DNA of 54,505 nucleotides from positions 19,367-73,871 of the forward strand of contig NZ_CAJTQJ010000008.1 in the NCBI RefSeq assembly GCF_910578695.1. Direction: 5' to 3'. Source of the DNA: an uncultured Brachyspira sp. GTDB taxonomy: Bacteria > Spirochaetota > Brachyspiria > Brachyspirales > Brachyspiraceae. Shown here in pieces: positions 16,841 through 26,072 of this stretch (positions within the stretch are counted from its first letter, which is position 1; each line of letters begins with the position of its first letter). The translations under genes and the position numbers were made by a program. The notes under the pieces were generated by a model that had not been told where the DNA came from, made no database searches, and saw only the letters and a program-made list of their open reading frames with translations.

Positions 16841-18292
16841 TTATTCGCTTAAAACTTTTCTTAATACTTCATTAACAAGCTTAGGATTACCCTGACCCTT
16901 AGTAGCTTTCATAGTCTGCCCTACTAAAAAGCCGAATGATTTTTCTTTGCCTGCTTTAAAGTCTGCCACTGATTTAGGATTTTCTTCTAAAACTTTTCTT
17001 ATAATGGCTTCAAGCTCTCCTGTATCGCTTACCTGCTTGATTCCTTTTTTATCAATTATAACAGAAGGAGCTTCTCCTGTTTCGCACATATCTTCAAAAA
17101 TCTCTTTTGCTATTTTACCGCTTATAATTCCTTCATCTATAAGTTTGAAAATCTCTCCTATATGCTCAGGTTTAGGCTTGAAATCTTTTATAGTCTGAAG
17201 TTTTTTATTTAAGTATGCATTAACTTCTACCATAATCCAATTGCTTATTTTCTTAGGCTGTTTAGGATAAGATTTAACGGCAGCCTCATAATAATCAGCT
17301 AATGCAGCATCTTCTGTAAGTACAACTATATCTTGGTCAGGCAAATCATAATCTTTTTTAAGTCTTTCTCTCTTTTGCTGAGGAAGTTCAGGAAGTTCTT
17401 TTTTAGCATTTTCTATCTCTTCATCTTTTAAAACTAAAAGCGGTATATCAGGGTCTGGAAAATATCTGTAATCTGCCGCACCTTCTTTTGAACGCATACC
17501 TTTTGTAGTATTTTCTTTAGCATCATAAAGTCTTGTTTCCTGAAGTATTTTCTCTCCGCTATTTAAAGCCTTAATCTGACGCTTTATTTCATAATCTATA
17601 GCAAGCCTTACATTTCTAAAGCTGTTCATATTTTTTACTTCGGTTTTAACGCCTAGTTCTGTACTTCCTTTAGGGCGTATAGATACATTAGCATCGCATC
17701 TTAAAGAACCCTCTTCCATATTACAGTCGGAAACATCAATATATTTAAAAATCTTTTTAAGTTCTGTAAGATATTGATAAGCCTCTTCTCCAGTAGATAT
17801 ATCAGGCTCGCTTACGCATTCTATCAAACAGCAGCCTGCACGGTTAAGGTCAACATAGCTTAAAGGTCTTCCTGTATCATCATGCACAAGTTTTCCAGCA
17901 TCCTCTTCAATATGTATTCTGTTTATTCTTATGCTTTTATTATAAGAAGAACCATCATCATTAAGCACAGTAATATCAAGATGCCCTTCAGTACATATCG
18001 GCTCATCCATTTGAGTAATCTGATAGTAGGAAGGCAAATCCGGATAGAAATAATGCTTTCTTGCAAATCTGCTTTTCTTTTGAATAGTGCAGTTAGTAGC
18101 AAGTCCTGCTTTTATAGTTTTATGCACCATTTCTCTATTAACTATAGGTAAAGTACCTGGGTGAGCCTGACATCTCGGACAAGTGAGAGTATTTGCAGGA
18201 GCACCGAAAGTGTTTGGGCATGAACAGAATGCTTTAGTTTTAGTATTAAGCTGAACATGCACCTCTAATCCTATGACTGCTTCATATTGCAT
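16841..18292 (-). CDS. gatB: Asp-tRNA(Asn)/Glu-tRNA(Gln) amidotransferase subunit B
   Basis: The 483-residue subunit binds misacylated Glu-tRNA(Gln) or Asp-tRNA(Asn) and, with GatA and GatC, converts it to the cognate amide form. Diagnostic features are the N-terminal AVIGLEVHVQLNTKTKAFCS, the zinc-type cysteines in CSCPNTFGAPANTLTCPRC, RIHIEEDAGKLVHD, and a C-terminal YqeY-like tail ending in GQTMKATKGQGNP. AGGA precedes the start. gatA and gatC are not in the window, so the subunits are encoded separately. Its presence implies that Gln-tRNA and/or Asn-tRNA are made by the indirect route here. Confidence 0.96.
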   Translation of the reverse strand: MQYEAVIGLEVHVQLNTKTKAFCSCPNTFGAPANTLTCPRCQAHPGTLPIVNREMVHKTIKAGLATNCTIQKKSRFARKHYFYPDLPSYYQITQMDEPICTEGHLDITVLNDDGSSYNKSIRINRIHIEEDAGKLVHDDTGRPLSYVDLNRAGCCLIECVSEPDISTGEEAYQYLTELKKIFKYIDVSDCNMEEGSLRCDANVSIRPKGSTELGVKTEVKNMNSFRNVRLAIDYEIKRQIKALNSGEKILQETRLYDAKENTTKGMRSKEGAADYRYFPDPDIPLLVLKDEEIENAKKELPELPQQKRERLKKDYDLPDQDIVVLTEDAALADYYEAAVKSYPKQPKKISNWIMVEVNAYLNKKLQTIKDFKPKPEHIGEIFKLIDEGIISGKIAKEIFEDMCETGEAPSVIIDKKGIKQVSDTGELEAIIRKVLEENPKSVADFKAGKEKSFGFLVGQTMKATKGQGNPKLVNEVLRKVLSE

Positions 18293-18383
18293 ATTATTTA
18301 ATCCTAATTTTAAAATATTATGTTTATTTTATATGAATTTCAATTTTTTTTCAATATAATTTCAATATTAAAAAATGCTTAAA

Positions 18384-18411
18384 TTGACAAACATTCTAAT
18401 ATTGTTATAAT
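18384..18411 (+). promoter_or_regulatory. Promoter of hpt
   Basis: Consensus TTGACA (18384-18389) and TATAAT (18406-18411) are separated by 16 bp, giving a 5' leader of about 80 nt before hpt. No riboswitch fold was recognised in the leader. Confidence 0.75.
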
Positions 18412-18496
18412 TAAGCAGAAATTAAAAGCTTATATTAAAATTAGTTAAAGCATATTAATAATAACTTTTAAATTAAAAAGTTAGGAAATAAAAATT

Positions 18497-19027
18497 ATGA
18501 AAAAAGATGAAAATATAAATAAAATACTAATCTCTGAAAATGATATTAATAAAAAAGTAAAAGAATTAGCTAAGCAAATTTCTGATGATATTAGAGAAAA
18601 GAAAACAGTGCCTTGTTTAATAGGGCTTCTTAAAGGCTCATTTATATTTTTAGCAGATTTATCAAGATATATAGATGTTCCTGTAGAGATTGATTTTATG
18701 ATAGTATCAAGTTATGGAAATGATAAAATAGGCTCTGAAATTAAAATTTTAAAAGATGTTGATATACCATTAACGGGAAGAGATATTATTATAGTAGAAG
18801 ATATAATAGATACAGGATATACTTTAGAAAAGATATGCGAGGTTTTAAAAAATAGAAATGCCGCTTCTCTTAAAATATGCACTCTTTTAAATAAACCTTC
18901 AAGAAGAAAAATTGATATAAAAATAGATTATAATGGTTTTGATATAGAAGATGAATTTGTTGCAGGATACGGCATTGACTATGCACAGAAATATAGGAAT
19001 CTGCCTTATATAGGTGTTGTAGAGTAG
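18497..19027 (+). CDS. hpt: Hypoxanthine phosphoribosyltransferase
   Basis: The 176-residue type I phosphoribosyltransferase salvages hypoxanthine (and probably guanine) with PRPP. The PRPP motif IIIVEDIIDTGYTLEKI is clear, preceded by IGLLKGSFIFLADL and DFMIVSSYGN, and the C-terminal DEFVAGYGIDYAQKYRNLPYIG is the standard HPRT ending. A strong promoter lies upstream and AGGA precedes the ATG. The gene is monocistronic and converges with plsY. Confidence 0.95.
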   Translation: MKKDENINKILISENDINKKVKELAKQISDDIREKKTVPCLIGLLKGSFIFLADLSRYIDVPVEIDFMIVSSYGNDKIGSEIKILKDVDIPLTGRDIIIVEDIIDTGYTLEKICEVLKNRNAASLKICTLLNKPSRRKIDIKIDYNGFDIEDEFVAGYGIDYAQKYRNLPYIGVVE

Positions 19028-19083
19028 AATAATATTTATTAATATAATTTGAATTTATTATAATCTATTAATTATTATTATTA

Positions 19084-19737
19084 TTAATTATTATTCTTTG
19101 AAAAACTATTTTCCTCGCCCTTAAGCATTCTTTTATAATTAGGTATATGCTTTATTATAATGAATATTGCAAGAAATATTGTTATAGGCAGAAGAGTCAT
19201 ATAATTTATATTAAAAAATATTCTATATAGGAAATTAAATTTAAAATATAATAAACTTAAAACTATAGGAAAAGCAAGAGCTCCGAATGTAGAGCCGATA
19301 GCAACAGTTTTCTTTGAAATAAATAAACCTATAAAGAAAAATACCATAGTAATAATCAAGCTTATAGGGGCAAGCATAAACATAGAGCCTGCACTCACAG
19401 CAACGCCTTTACCGCCTTTAAATCCTAAAAATATAGAAAATACATGCCCAAGTATAGAAGCAACAGCACAGGCTGCTAATATATAGCTATGAGAAGAAAT
19501 TACTGAAGACAATATAAAAGAAGAAATTAAAACTGCTGCCATACCCTTGCCTATATCGCATATATAAGCTGCAATTCCAGCTTTTTTTCCGCATACGCGA
19601 AGTACATTGCTGGCACCGGGATTACAGCTGCCCTCTTTTCTAATATCATATCCGTTTATCTTTCCTATTATAAATGAAAATGGTATAGCTCCTACTATAT
19701 AGGAAACTAATATACTTATTATAATTTTAACTGTCAT
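19084..19737 (-). CDS. plsY: Acyl-phosphate:glycerol-3-phosphate acyltransferase
   Basis: PlsY makes lysophosphatidic acid from acyl-phosphate and glycerol-3-phosphate in the inner membrane. The 217-residue protein has five or more hydrophobic helices and the family motifs GAIPFSFIIGK, SCNPGASNVLR and GFKGGKGVAVSAG. A longer frame begins at 19791, but the ATG at 19737 is preceded by AGAGAGGT at the right distance and gives the usual N-terminus, so the shorter form is chosen. It overlaps the der stop by 11 bp, which indicates translational coupling with der. Confidence 0.94.
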   Translation of the reverse strand: MTVKIIISILVSYIVGAIPFSFIIGKINGYDIRKEGSCNPGASNVLRVCGKKAGIAAYICDIGKGMAAVLISSFILSSVISSHSYILAACAVASILGHVFSIFLGFKGGKGVAVSAGSMFMLAPISLIITMVFFFIGLFISKKTVAIGSTFGALAFPIVLSLLYFKFNFLYRIFFNINYMTLLPITIFLAIFIIIKHIPNYKRMLKGEENSFSKNNN

Positions 19738-21193
19738 ATTTTTTACCTCTCTTTCTGAAATTAAGTACAATAGGTGTTCCTCTGAAATCAAACATCTCTC
19801 TGAATCTGTTTTCTAAATATCTTTTATAATGCTGATTTAATTTATGCGGATGATTGCAGAATACTGCAAAAGAAGGAGGATTAACATTCGTCTGAGTAAC
19901 ATAGAAAATCTTAAAAGGATTTCCTCCTGCAGATATAGTATATTCTCTTGTAGCTCTTACCATAGTTTCTGTAAGTGCATGAGTTTCAAATCTCTGCAGT
20001 CTCGTCTTTGCCACTCTCACAGCAAGAGATAATAATTTATCTGCATCGTTTTTTCTGGAAGCACATACCCTAGCATAAAATGCATAATTCAAAATAGGAA
20101 AAGCCTCTTTCATATATGCCTCATAATCATTCCAAGTAGTGCCCTTCTCCCTTATATCCCATTTATTTGCAGCAATTACAATGCCCTTTCTTCTTTCTAT
20201 TATAAGATTAGCAATAGTTTTATCCTGATCTGTAAGCCCCTCAAAAACATCAAGCATAAGTATGCATACATCAGAAGACTCTATAGCTTTTACGGCTCTG
20301 TTTACGCTGTAATATTCTATATCAGTATTAACATTTTTCTTTTTTCTTATTCCTGCAGTATCTATAAGACAAATATCATCTCCCTTAAAATTGAAAGTTT
20401 CATCTATAGAATCCCTTGTTGTTCCTGCTATATTTGATACTATGCTTCTGTCTTTTTCTATCAATGTATTTAATAAAGTAGATTTTCCTGCATTAGGCTT
20501 TCCTACTATAGCTATATTTATGATTTTATTTTCTTCATCTTTTTCTTCTTCATTATTATTTTTATATTTTTCTTCTGTTATATTTTTTTCATCGTATTCA
20601 TCATATTTATTATATTTTTCTGTATTCTCTTTGCTATTTTTAATATTATATTTTTTATCTTTTCTGCTATTTATTCTTTCAGCCTCTAAATCAATTCCTA
20701 TACTTTCAAGCACTTCAAGTATTTTTTCTCTTAAATTATCAATGCCGCTATTATGCTCAGCACTTATTGGAACTATATCATTTATACCCAAAGAATAAAA
20801 CTCATTAATCAAATTAGTATGAGAATCTGCATCTACTTTATTTATAACAAGTATTATAGGCTTATTTAATTTTCTTATAGTATTGATAAAATATCTGTCA
20901 TCTGGGTGATTTTGATGAACATCTACTAAAAATAATAATATATCCGCATCAAAAGCCGCAGCCTTCAAAGCCTTTTCTCTTACCTTTTCATTTAAAGTAT
21001 CATCGCTTATGTCAAGAAGTCCGCCCGTATCAAAAACATTGAAAGCTATATCATCTATATAAGTTTTAGCCATACTGATATCTCTTGTTACTCCTGCTGT
21101 AGGGTCAACTATAGATTTTCTTCTTCCTGCAAATCGGTTAAAAAGCGTTGACTTGCCTACATTGGGTCTTCCTAATATAGCGATATTTTTCAT
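19727..21193 (-). CDS. der: Ribosome-assembly GTPase Der (EngA)
   Basis: The 488-residue protein has tandem GTPase domains and a C-terminal KH-like domain, as in Der, which matures the 50S subunit. Domain 1 shows GRPNVGKSTLFNR, DTGG and NKVD. Domain 2 shows GKPNAGKSTLLN, DTAG and NKWD. The linker between them (about residues 175-225) is a low-complexity Lys/Asn/Glu/Tyr stretch, longer and more charged than usual. The C-terminus RGTPIVLNFRKRGKK is typical. AAGG precedes the ATG. It heads a two-gene unit with plsY. Confidence 0.96.
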   Translation of the reverse strand: MKNIAILGRPNVGKSTLFNRFAGRRKSIVDPTAGVTRDISMAKTYIDDIAFNVFDTGGLLDISDDTLNEKVREKALKAAAFDADILLFLVDVHQNHPDDRYFINTIRKLNKPIILVINKVDADSHTNLINEFYSLGINDIVPISAEHNSGIDNLREKILEVLESIGIDLEAERINSRKDKKYNIKNSKENTEKYNKYDEYDEKNITEEKYKNNNEEEKDEENKIINIAIVGKPNAGKSTLLNTLIEKDRSIVSNIAGTTRDSIDETFNFKGDDICLIDTAGIRKKKNVNTDIEYYSVNRAVKAIESSDVCILMLDVFEGLTDQDKTIANLIIERRKGIVIAANKWDIREKGTTWNDYEAYMKEAFPILNYAFYARVCASRKNDADKLLSLAVRVAKTRLQRFETHALTETMVRATREYTISAGGNPFKIFYVTQTNVNPPSFAVFCNHPHKLNQHYKRYLENRFREMFDFRGTPIVLNFRKRGKKYDS

Positions 21194-21307
21194 TTATTAA
21201 ACCTTAAATAAAATATGATAAAATCAAATGATATCATAATTCTTAATATATTGCTATTATATTTTTAATATGCTTATTTTTACTTTTATTTATTTTATAA
21301 TTTTGTA

Positions 21308-21736
21308 TTATTCTGAAATCAATTTATAAAACCAAGTATCCTCTGAATTATTTAAATTAAGAATATATTCAATGCCGTTAGTATCTGTAAATAAAATTTT
21401 TTCTTTACTATAATTAATAGTCATTTTAGTATTATCAAAATTTAAATCTATAATATTATTAGTATTTTTAATGTCTTCTATATATTTAGCTTCCTCTATA
21501 TTTTTTATTACTTGATTTCCTTTTTTATTATCTATAGTACCGTAAATATAAGTAAGCTTATTTAAACTATTTGTATCTTCTCTTTTTACTAAAATAAAAT
21601 TAAGCATTTCATTAGTAAGCATATTTCCCTTAGCATCTTCATCAAACATCAAAATACTTACTTTATCGCTTATATACATATTGCAGCTTGATAAAAATAT
21701 TAATATGAGTAAAAAAATAAAATATATTCTTTTCAT
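21308..21736 (-). CDS. Putative lipoprotein
   Basis: The 142-residue product starts with a signal peptide ending in a lipobox (LIFLSSC, Cys at residue 18), so it is predicted to be lipidated and placed in a membrane. The mature part has no recognisable domain and contains alternating charged/hydrophobic strands. AGGGG lies upstream of the ATG. It is divergent from eno and stands alone. Function unknown. Confidence 0.72.
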   Translation of the reverse strand: MKRIYFIFLLILIFLSSCNMYISDKVSILMFDEDAKGNMLTNEMLNFILVKREDTNSLNKLTYIYGTIDNKKGNQVIKNIEEAKYIEDIKNTNNIIDLNFDNTKMTINYSKEKILFTDTNGIEYILNLNNSEDTWFYKLISE

Positions 21737-21813
21737 AATAAAACACCCCTATAAATATAAAACAAATCAAATGATAAAAAATAATATAATTATTTATATG
21801 TTCAGTTTTTCAC

Positions 21814-21841
21814 TTGAAATTTATGCATTATGTTATATTAT
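21814..21841 (+). promoter_or_regulatory. Promoter of eno
   Basis: TTGAAA (21814-21819) and TATTAT (21836-21841) have a 16-bp spacer. AAGGAG follows at 21861-21866, eight bases before the enolase ATG. Confidence 0.65.
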
Positions 21842-21873
21842 ATATTAAATAAGAATTTATAAGGAGTTATAAT

Positions 21874-23169
21874 ATGTCTTTAATAGATAATATAGTAGCT
21901 AGAGAAATACTAGACTCAAGAGGTAATCCTACAGTAGAAGTTGATGTTTGGCTTGACAGCGGAGTTATGGGAAGAGCGGCTGTACCTTCAGGAGCTTCTA
22001 CAGGAGAACATGAGGCAGTTGAATTAAGAGACGGAGATAAGGCTAGATATTTAGGCAAAGGCGTTCAGAAAGCTGTTGAGAATGTTAATGAAATTATTTG
22101 TAATGAACTTATTGATATGGACGCTTTAGAGCAGGTAGAAATTGACAGAACTATGATAGAACTTGACGGCACTGAAAATAAAGGGAAATTGGGTGCTAAT
22201 GCCATACTTGGAGTATCGCTTGCTGTGGCAAAGGCTGCCGCTGAAGAATTGGGAATGCCTTTATACAGATATATAGGCGGTACTAATGCTAAAACCTTAC
22301 CTGTACCTATGGCTAATATCTTAAACGGCGGTGCACATTCATCAGCTCCGATAGACTTTCAGGAATATATGGTTATGCCTGTGGGCGCTCCTACTTTCAA
22401 AGAAGGGCTTCGCTATGTAGCCGAAGTATTCCATAGCCTAAAAGCTATACTTCATGACAGAGGATTAAGCACTACAGTAGGAGATGAAGGCGGTTTTGCT
22501 CCTACTCTTAAAGATAATGAAGAGCCTCTTCAGGTAATTATACAGGCTATAGAAAAAGCAGGATATAAGCCCGGAGATGATATAATGATTGCTATGGATC
22601 CTGCTTCTAGTGAATTCTATAATAAAGATAAGAAAAAATATGTATTTCATAAATCTGATAACAGAGAATTAACTCCTGCTGAAATGGTTGATTTCTATGT
22701 TAATTTATGCAGCAAATATCCTATTATATCTATAGAAGACGGTGTTGCTGAAGATGACTGGGAAGGCTGGAAAATTTTAACTGAAAAATTAGGAAAAAAA
22801 GTTCAGCTAGTAGGCGATGACTTATTTGTTACTAATGTAAAAAGACTTCAAATGGGATTAGATAAAGATGTTGCTAACTCTATTCTTATTAAAGTTAATC
22901 AAATAGGAACATTAACTGAAACTTTGGATTCTATAGAGCTTGCTAAAACTCATAACTATACAGCTGTTGTTTCTCACCGTTCAGGCGAAACCGAAGATTC
23001 TACTATTGCTGATATAGTTGTAGCTACTAATGCAGGACAAATCAAAACAGGTTCAGCTTCAAGAAGCGATAGAATTGCTAAATACAATCAGTTATTAAGA
23101 ATTGAGGAAGAATTAGGAAACAGAGCCGTTTACTTAGGCAAAAAAGCATTTTATAATGTTATAAAATAA
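21874..23169 (+). CDS. eno: Enolase
   Basis: The 431-residue enolase interconverts 2-phosphoglycerate and phosphoenolpyruvate in glycolysis and gluconeogenesis. Signatures include AREILDSRGNPTVEVDV at the N-terminus, the substrate loop SGASTGEHEAVELRDGD, the metal ligands in AMDPASSEFY, ISIEDG and LVGDDLFVTN, the catalytic Lys in ILIKVNQIGT, and SHRSGETED. The richer GC and codon choice here, with a strong ribosome-binding site and promoter, are typical of a highly expressed gene. It is monocistronic, ending in a strong terminator. Confidence 0.98.
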   Translation: MSLIDNIVAREILDSRGNPTVEVDVWLDSGVMGRAAVPSGASTGEHEAVELRDGDKARYLGKGVQKAVENVNEIICNELIDMDALEQVEIDRTMIELDGTENKGKLGANAILGVSLAVAKAAAEELGMPLYRYIGGTNAKTLPVPMANILNGGAHSSAPIDFQEYMVMPVGAPTFKEGLRYVAEVFHSLKAILHDRGLSTTVGDEGGFAPTLKDNEEPLQVIIQAIEKAGYKPGDDIMIAMDPASSEFYNKDKKKYVFHKSDNRELTPAEMVDFYVNLCSKYPIISIEDGVAEDDWEGWKILTEKLGKKVQLVGDDLFVTNVKRLQMGLDKDVANSILIKVNQIGTLTETLDSIELAKTHNYTAVVSHRSGETEDSTIADIVVATNAGQIKTGSASRSDRIAKYNQLLRIEEELGNRAVYLGKKAFYNVIK

Positions 23170-23210
23170 TATTAATTTTAAAGCTTTAAATACTATATAA
23201 TTAAAAATAA

Positions 23211-23252
23211 ACAGGGAATAATAATATAAAAAGTTATTCCCTGTTTTTTTTT
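23211..23252 (+). terminator. Rho-independent terminator of eno
   Basis: A perfect 11-bp stem, ACAGGGAATAA / TTATTCCCTGT, has a 12-base loop and is followed by a run of nine T. Confidence 0.92.
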
Positions 23253-23257
23253 GCAGG

Positions 23258-23347
23258 CAATTTTTATTTTGTTTTATTTACTAATAAAAATTGCTACGCT
23301 GTAAAAATATTTATACTAAAGTATAAATATGCTCCGCGATTTTTATT
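23258..23347. repeat. Palindromic intergenic element
   Basis: Nested inverted repeats lie here. CAATTTTTATT (23258-23268) pairs with AATAAAAATTG (23283-23293). The latter region can instead pair with GCGATTTTTATT (23336-23347), around a central near-perfect palindrome ATATTTATACT / AGTATAAATAT (23307-23330). The rest of the 516-bp gap to the next gene is AT-rich until the promoter at 23695. It resembles a REP/MITE-like unit. No transposase is present. Confidence 0.5.
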
Positions 23348-23694
23348 AAAAAACTAATCTAATTAACTATAGCTTTTATTTATATATAAAAAACTTGTGT
23401 ATATATCGGCATAACTCCTTATGAATGTCTAACTCATAGAAATAATTAAATTTATTTCAAAATAATTTTACATAATTTAAATAAATCAGCTGAAAATGTA
23501 TATTTATAAATATTTTTTACATAGAAAATATAAAAAACATAATTTATATCATAATTACATAGTAAATATACTGATTTTTATATTTTAAGTAAAATTATTT
23601 TACATTTATACTCTATTTTTGTAGTATATGTATATTTATTACTGTTTATTATATAATATTTGTAAATTTTATGTAAATTTTTTGTAAATAAATA

Positions 23695-23745
23695 TTGCCT
23701 AATTTTTACAATCTGGTATAATTATAAATGTAAAGAGATTTTACA
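23695..23745 (+). promoter_or_regulatory. Promoter and palindromic operator of PepSY-like gene 1
   Basis: TTGCCT (23695-23700) and TATAAT (23717-23722) are separated by 16 bp. Six bases downstream is the inverted repeat TGTAAAGAGATTTTACA (23729-23745), over the expected transcription start. The same arrangement, base for base in spacing, precedes the paralogue at 35935-36366. Additional TGTAAAT boxes lie upstream (23660-23690). Confidence 0.7.
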
Positions 23746-23768
23746 ATACTACAGATAAGGAAATATAA

Positions 23769-24140
23769 ATGACTAGAAACCTTTTTATTAAAATTACACC
23801 TAGCAAACTGCCTCAGAATATCAGAAAATTTATAGAAGATAATTATAGAAATACTAAAATAGTTTATATAGATAAATTCAAAGATCAATATGAAATAAAA
23901 CTAAGCAATGGAATTCATATTAATTTTGACAAAAACGGTATTTGGAATTATATATCAAGCGATGATAGATTATCTGTAAATATACTTCCTAAAATAATAG
24001 CCAGCAGACTAAAAAATATAATGAAAAAATATAATAATGCTCATATATTTGAAATTAATAAAAGAATAGAATTTTACAGAGTGAAATTAACTAATTCTTT
24101 AGAGATTTGCATAAGAAATAACGGACAATTAATAGCATAA
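23769..24140 (+). CDS. PepSY-like (DUF2874-type) protein without signal peptide
   Basis: The 123-residue product consists of two similar halves: LPQNIRKFIEDNY ... EIKLSNGIHINFDKNG and LPKIIASRLKNIMKKY ... RVKLTNSLEICIRNNGQLI. This is the duplicated PepSY-like unit of the DUF2874 type, whose better-known relatives are secreted putative beta-lactamase-inhibitor-like proteins. It aligns across its length with the secreted paralogue at 35935-36366 but lacks the signal peptide, so it should stay in the cytoplasm unless exported otherwise. AAGGA precedes the ATG. It is monocistronic, with a promoter/operator shared with its paralogue. Function unknown. Confidence 0.72.
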   Translation: MTRNLFIKITPSKLPQNIRKFIEDNYRNTKIVYIDKFKDQYEIKLSNGIHINFDKNGIWNYISSDDRLSVNILPKIIASRLKNIMKKYNNAHIFEINKRIEFYRVKLTNSLEICIRNNGQLIA

Positions 24141-24160
24141 TATCAAAATAATAAATATAT

Positions 24161-24196
24161 ATAAAAGGCTTGAATATTTATATTTAGGTCTTTTAT
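24161..24196 (+). terminator. Weak stem-loop after PepSY-like gene 1
   Basis: ATAAAAGGC can pair with GTCTTTTAT (one G-U pair) 21 bases after the stop. There is no strong T-run, so termination is uncertain. The remaining bases to 24472 show nothing recognisable. Confidence 0.3.
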
Positions 24197-24472
24197 CTAA
24201 TATATAAAAAAATAAAAAACTATTGTTATGCAGAATATATAAAAAATGCAATGTTTTAAATAATTTTTTAATTATAATTATATCATATAATTTTTAGTAT
24301 ATATAATTATTGACTATACAAAAATATTAAATAATAAAGTAAGAACATTCTTTTTTTAATTATTATCATTTTAATTTATATTAAAAAAATATACCAATTA
24401 AATATTGCAAAAAAATCATATTTATATCATAATTACTGTTAATAATATTTTAAAATTTTACGGATAATTTTT

Positions 24473-25162
24473 ATGAATAATAACAGCAATAATGATAATA
24501 TAGCAGAAAAAACAGAAGAAATAATAGAAAAATTAAAATTTGATGATAAAGGCTTGATACCTGCTATAGTTACAGACTATTATACAAAGGAAGTTTTAAC
24601 TCTTGCATATATGAACAAAGAAAGCCTTGAAATAAGCATAAAAGAAAATAAAACCTGTTTCTACAGCAGAAGCAGACAAGAACTATGGAGAAAAGGAGAA
24701 ACTTCAGGAAATTATCAGAATATACAATGCATAAAATCCGACTGCGATAATGATGCATTGATTATAGAAGTGATAAAAGAGGGGCCTGCATGTCATACAG
24801 GAAATGAATCCTGCTTTTTTAATGAAATATATTCAAAAGAGGATTATAAAGATTTTTCAATATACCAGCTTTATGATATTATAAAAAATAGAAAAATTAA
24901 TAAAACAGAAGGCTCATATACTACATATTTATTTGAAAGCGGAATAGATAAAATATTAAAAAAAGTCGGAGAAGAATGCACAGAAGTTATAATAGGTGCT
25001 AAAAATGACAGCAGTAAAGAAATAATATACGAAATATCAGATTTGCTTTATCATACATTAGTTTTGATGGCGGAAAAAAATATAACTATTGATGATATAA
25101 AAAATGAACTTTCATCAAGATCAGTAATTGATAAAAAAGAAAAGCAAAAAAGTATGAAATAA
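24473..25162 (+). CDS. hisIE: HisIE: phosphoribosyl-AMP cyclohydrolase / phosphoribosyl-ATP pyrophosphatase
   Basis: The 229-residue bifunctional enzyme carries out the second and third steps of histidine synthesis. The HisI part (about 20-125) has LTLAYMNKESLE, the SRSRQELWRKGETSGN motif, and metal ligands in IKSDCDNDALII and GPACHTGNESCFF. The HisE part (about 130-220) has a MazG-like helical core with KKVGEECTEVIIGAKN and EISDLLYHTLVLM. CGGAT precedes the ATG. No other histidine gene is in the window, so it is either a dispersed pathway gene or a relic. All active-site motifs look intact. Confidence 0.92.
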   Translation: MNNNSNNDNIAEKTEEIIEKLKFDDKGLIPAIVTDYYTKEVLTLAYMNKESLEISIKENKTCFYSRSRQELWRKGETSGNYQNIQCIKSDCDNDALIIEVIKEGPACHTGNESCFFNEIYSKEDYKDFSIYQLYDIIKNRKINKTEGSYTTYLFESGIDKILKKVGEECTEVIIGAKNDSSKEIIYEISDLLYHTLVLMAEKNITIDDIKNELSSRSVIDKKEKQKSMK

Positions 25163-25462
25163 AAATAATCATTATACTCTAATAAAATATACAGCATATT
25201 ATATCTTTGTTTCAGGTTGTATGCAATTCAAGAATAACAAAATCAGTTTCATATTATACAAAATAATACACTAATTATAAAAAATACTAATAATCTAAAA
25301 TAAAATATTATTAAAACTATCTCTAATTATAGCATTGATTTACTATATATTAATGTATAACACATAAAATAAAGCAGTAAATAGAAAAAATATAGATATA
25401 AGGCATATATATACAAATTTTTAATTATTTTTAAAATATTAAATTTAATAATTAAATTTTAA
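25163..25462. other. AT-rich intergenic stretch
   Basis: About 300 bases lie between hisIE and the envelope operon promoter. No open frame with a ribosome-binding site, no tRNA and no strong hairpin were found. Confidence 0.6.
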
Positions 25463-25491
25463 TTGACTTTTTTTATGTATAAATGTATATT
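25463..25491 (+). promoter_or_regulatory. Promoter of envelope operon
   Basis: TTGACT (25463-25468) and TATATT (25486-25491) are spaced 17 bp, about 28 bases before the first lipoprotein ATG at 25520. It is the only good promoter seen ahead of the seven closely spaced genes. Confidence 0.6.
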
Positions 25492-25519
25492 TTATATATA
25501 AAAAAATATGGAATATGCG

Positions 25520-26056
25520 ATGAAAATACTATCTATTATATTGATTTTACAATTTTTATTAATAACTTCATGTACTAAAGACTACGGCGTAAAAATAACT
25601 AAACCGGGAGCAGATTTAATTCTTTCAAAAATGCAAAGCGGAAATTGGGCTAATGCATCTGCTAACGGCAATAAATTAAATATAAGCGGAAGTCAAAATT
25701 TCAATGGGGATTATACATTTGAAGAACCTATATTAGGTATAGGCGGAGTATACAAGGATGATAAAGGTGAGTATATTATGGCGGCTCCTGCAGGAAATGA
25801 GCTTTATGTTGTTAAAATGGATAAAGATGCTAAAAAAGCTGTTGATGCCATACTTGATGTTATAGATGATAAAGGAGGCGAAGCTGTTATTGGGAATTTA
25901 ATAAGTGCTGTTATGGAAAATGGTGCTGATATAGATTTAAGCGATCCTAATAAAATACTTGCAGGTACAAACTTACCTGCTGAAAAAAGAACTGAAATTG
26001 AAAATATATTAAAAAATTCAAGCGGTAAATTTACAAATGGTGAAGCTATTAAATAA
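25520..26056 (+). CDS. Putative lipoprotein, first gene of envelope operon
   Basis: The product, 178 residues from the preferred start, has a signal peptide with lipobox LLITSC (Cys near residue 18). The mature part has a Gly/Asn-rich beta region (about 35-80), then a helical, Asp/Lys-rich segment (KAVDAILDVIDDKGGEAVIG). No known domain was recognised. The ATG at 25508 lacks a ribosome-binding site, while the ATG at 25520 is preceded by GGA at seven bases. Sixteen bases separate its stop from the next start, so it is the leading gene of a co-directional run encoding envelope proteins. Confidence 0.72.
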   Translation: MKILSIILILQFLLITSCTKDYGVKITKPGADLILSKMQSGNWANASANGNKLNISGSQNFNGDYTFEEPILGIGGVYKDDKGEYIMAAPAGNELYVVKMDKDAKKAVDAILDVIDDKGGEAVIGNLISAVMENGADIDLSDPNKILAGTNLPAEKRTEIENILKNSSGKFTNGEAIK

Positions 26057-26072
26057 TATAATGGGTTTTATT

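Noticed and set aside
17882..18151. 89-codon plus-strand frame
   Set aside because: It is an antisense shadow of gatB.
20391..20798. 135-codon plus-strand frame
   Set aside because: It is antisense to der, mirrors the charged linker, and yields a Ser/Phe/Leu low-complexity product without a ribosome-binding site.
26037..26072. Upstream ATG for beta-barrel protein A
   Set aside because: It would overlap the previous gene and place extra residues before an otherwise standard signal peptide.
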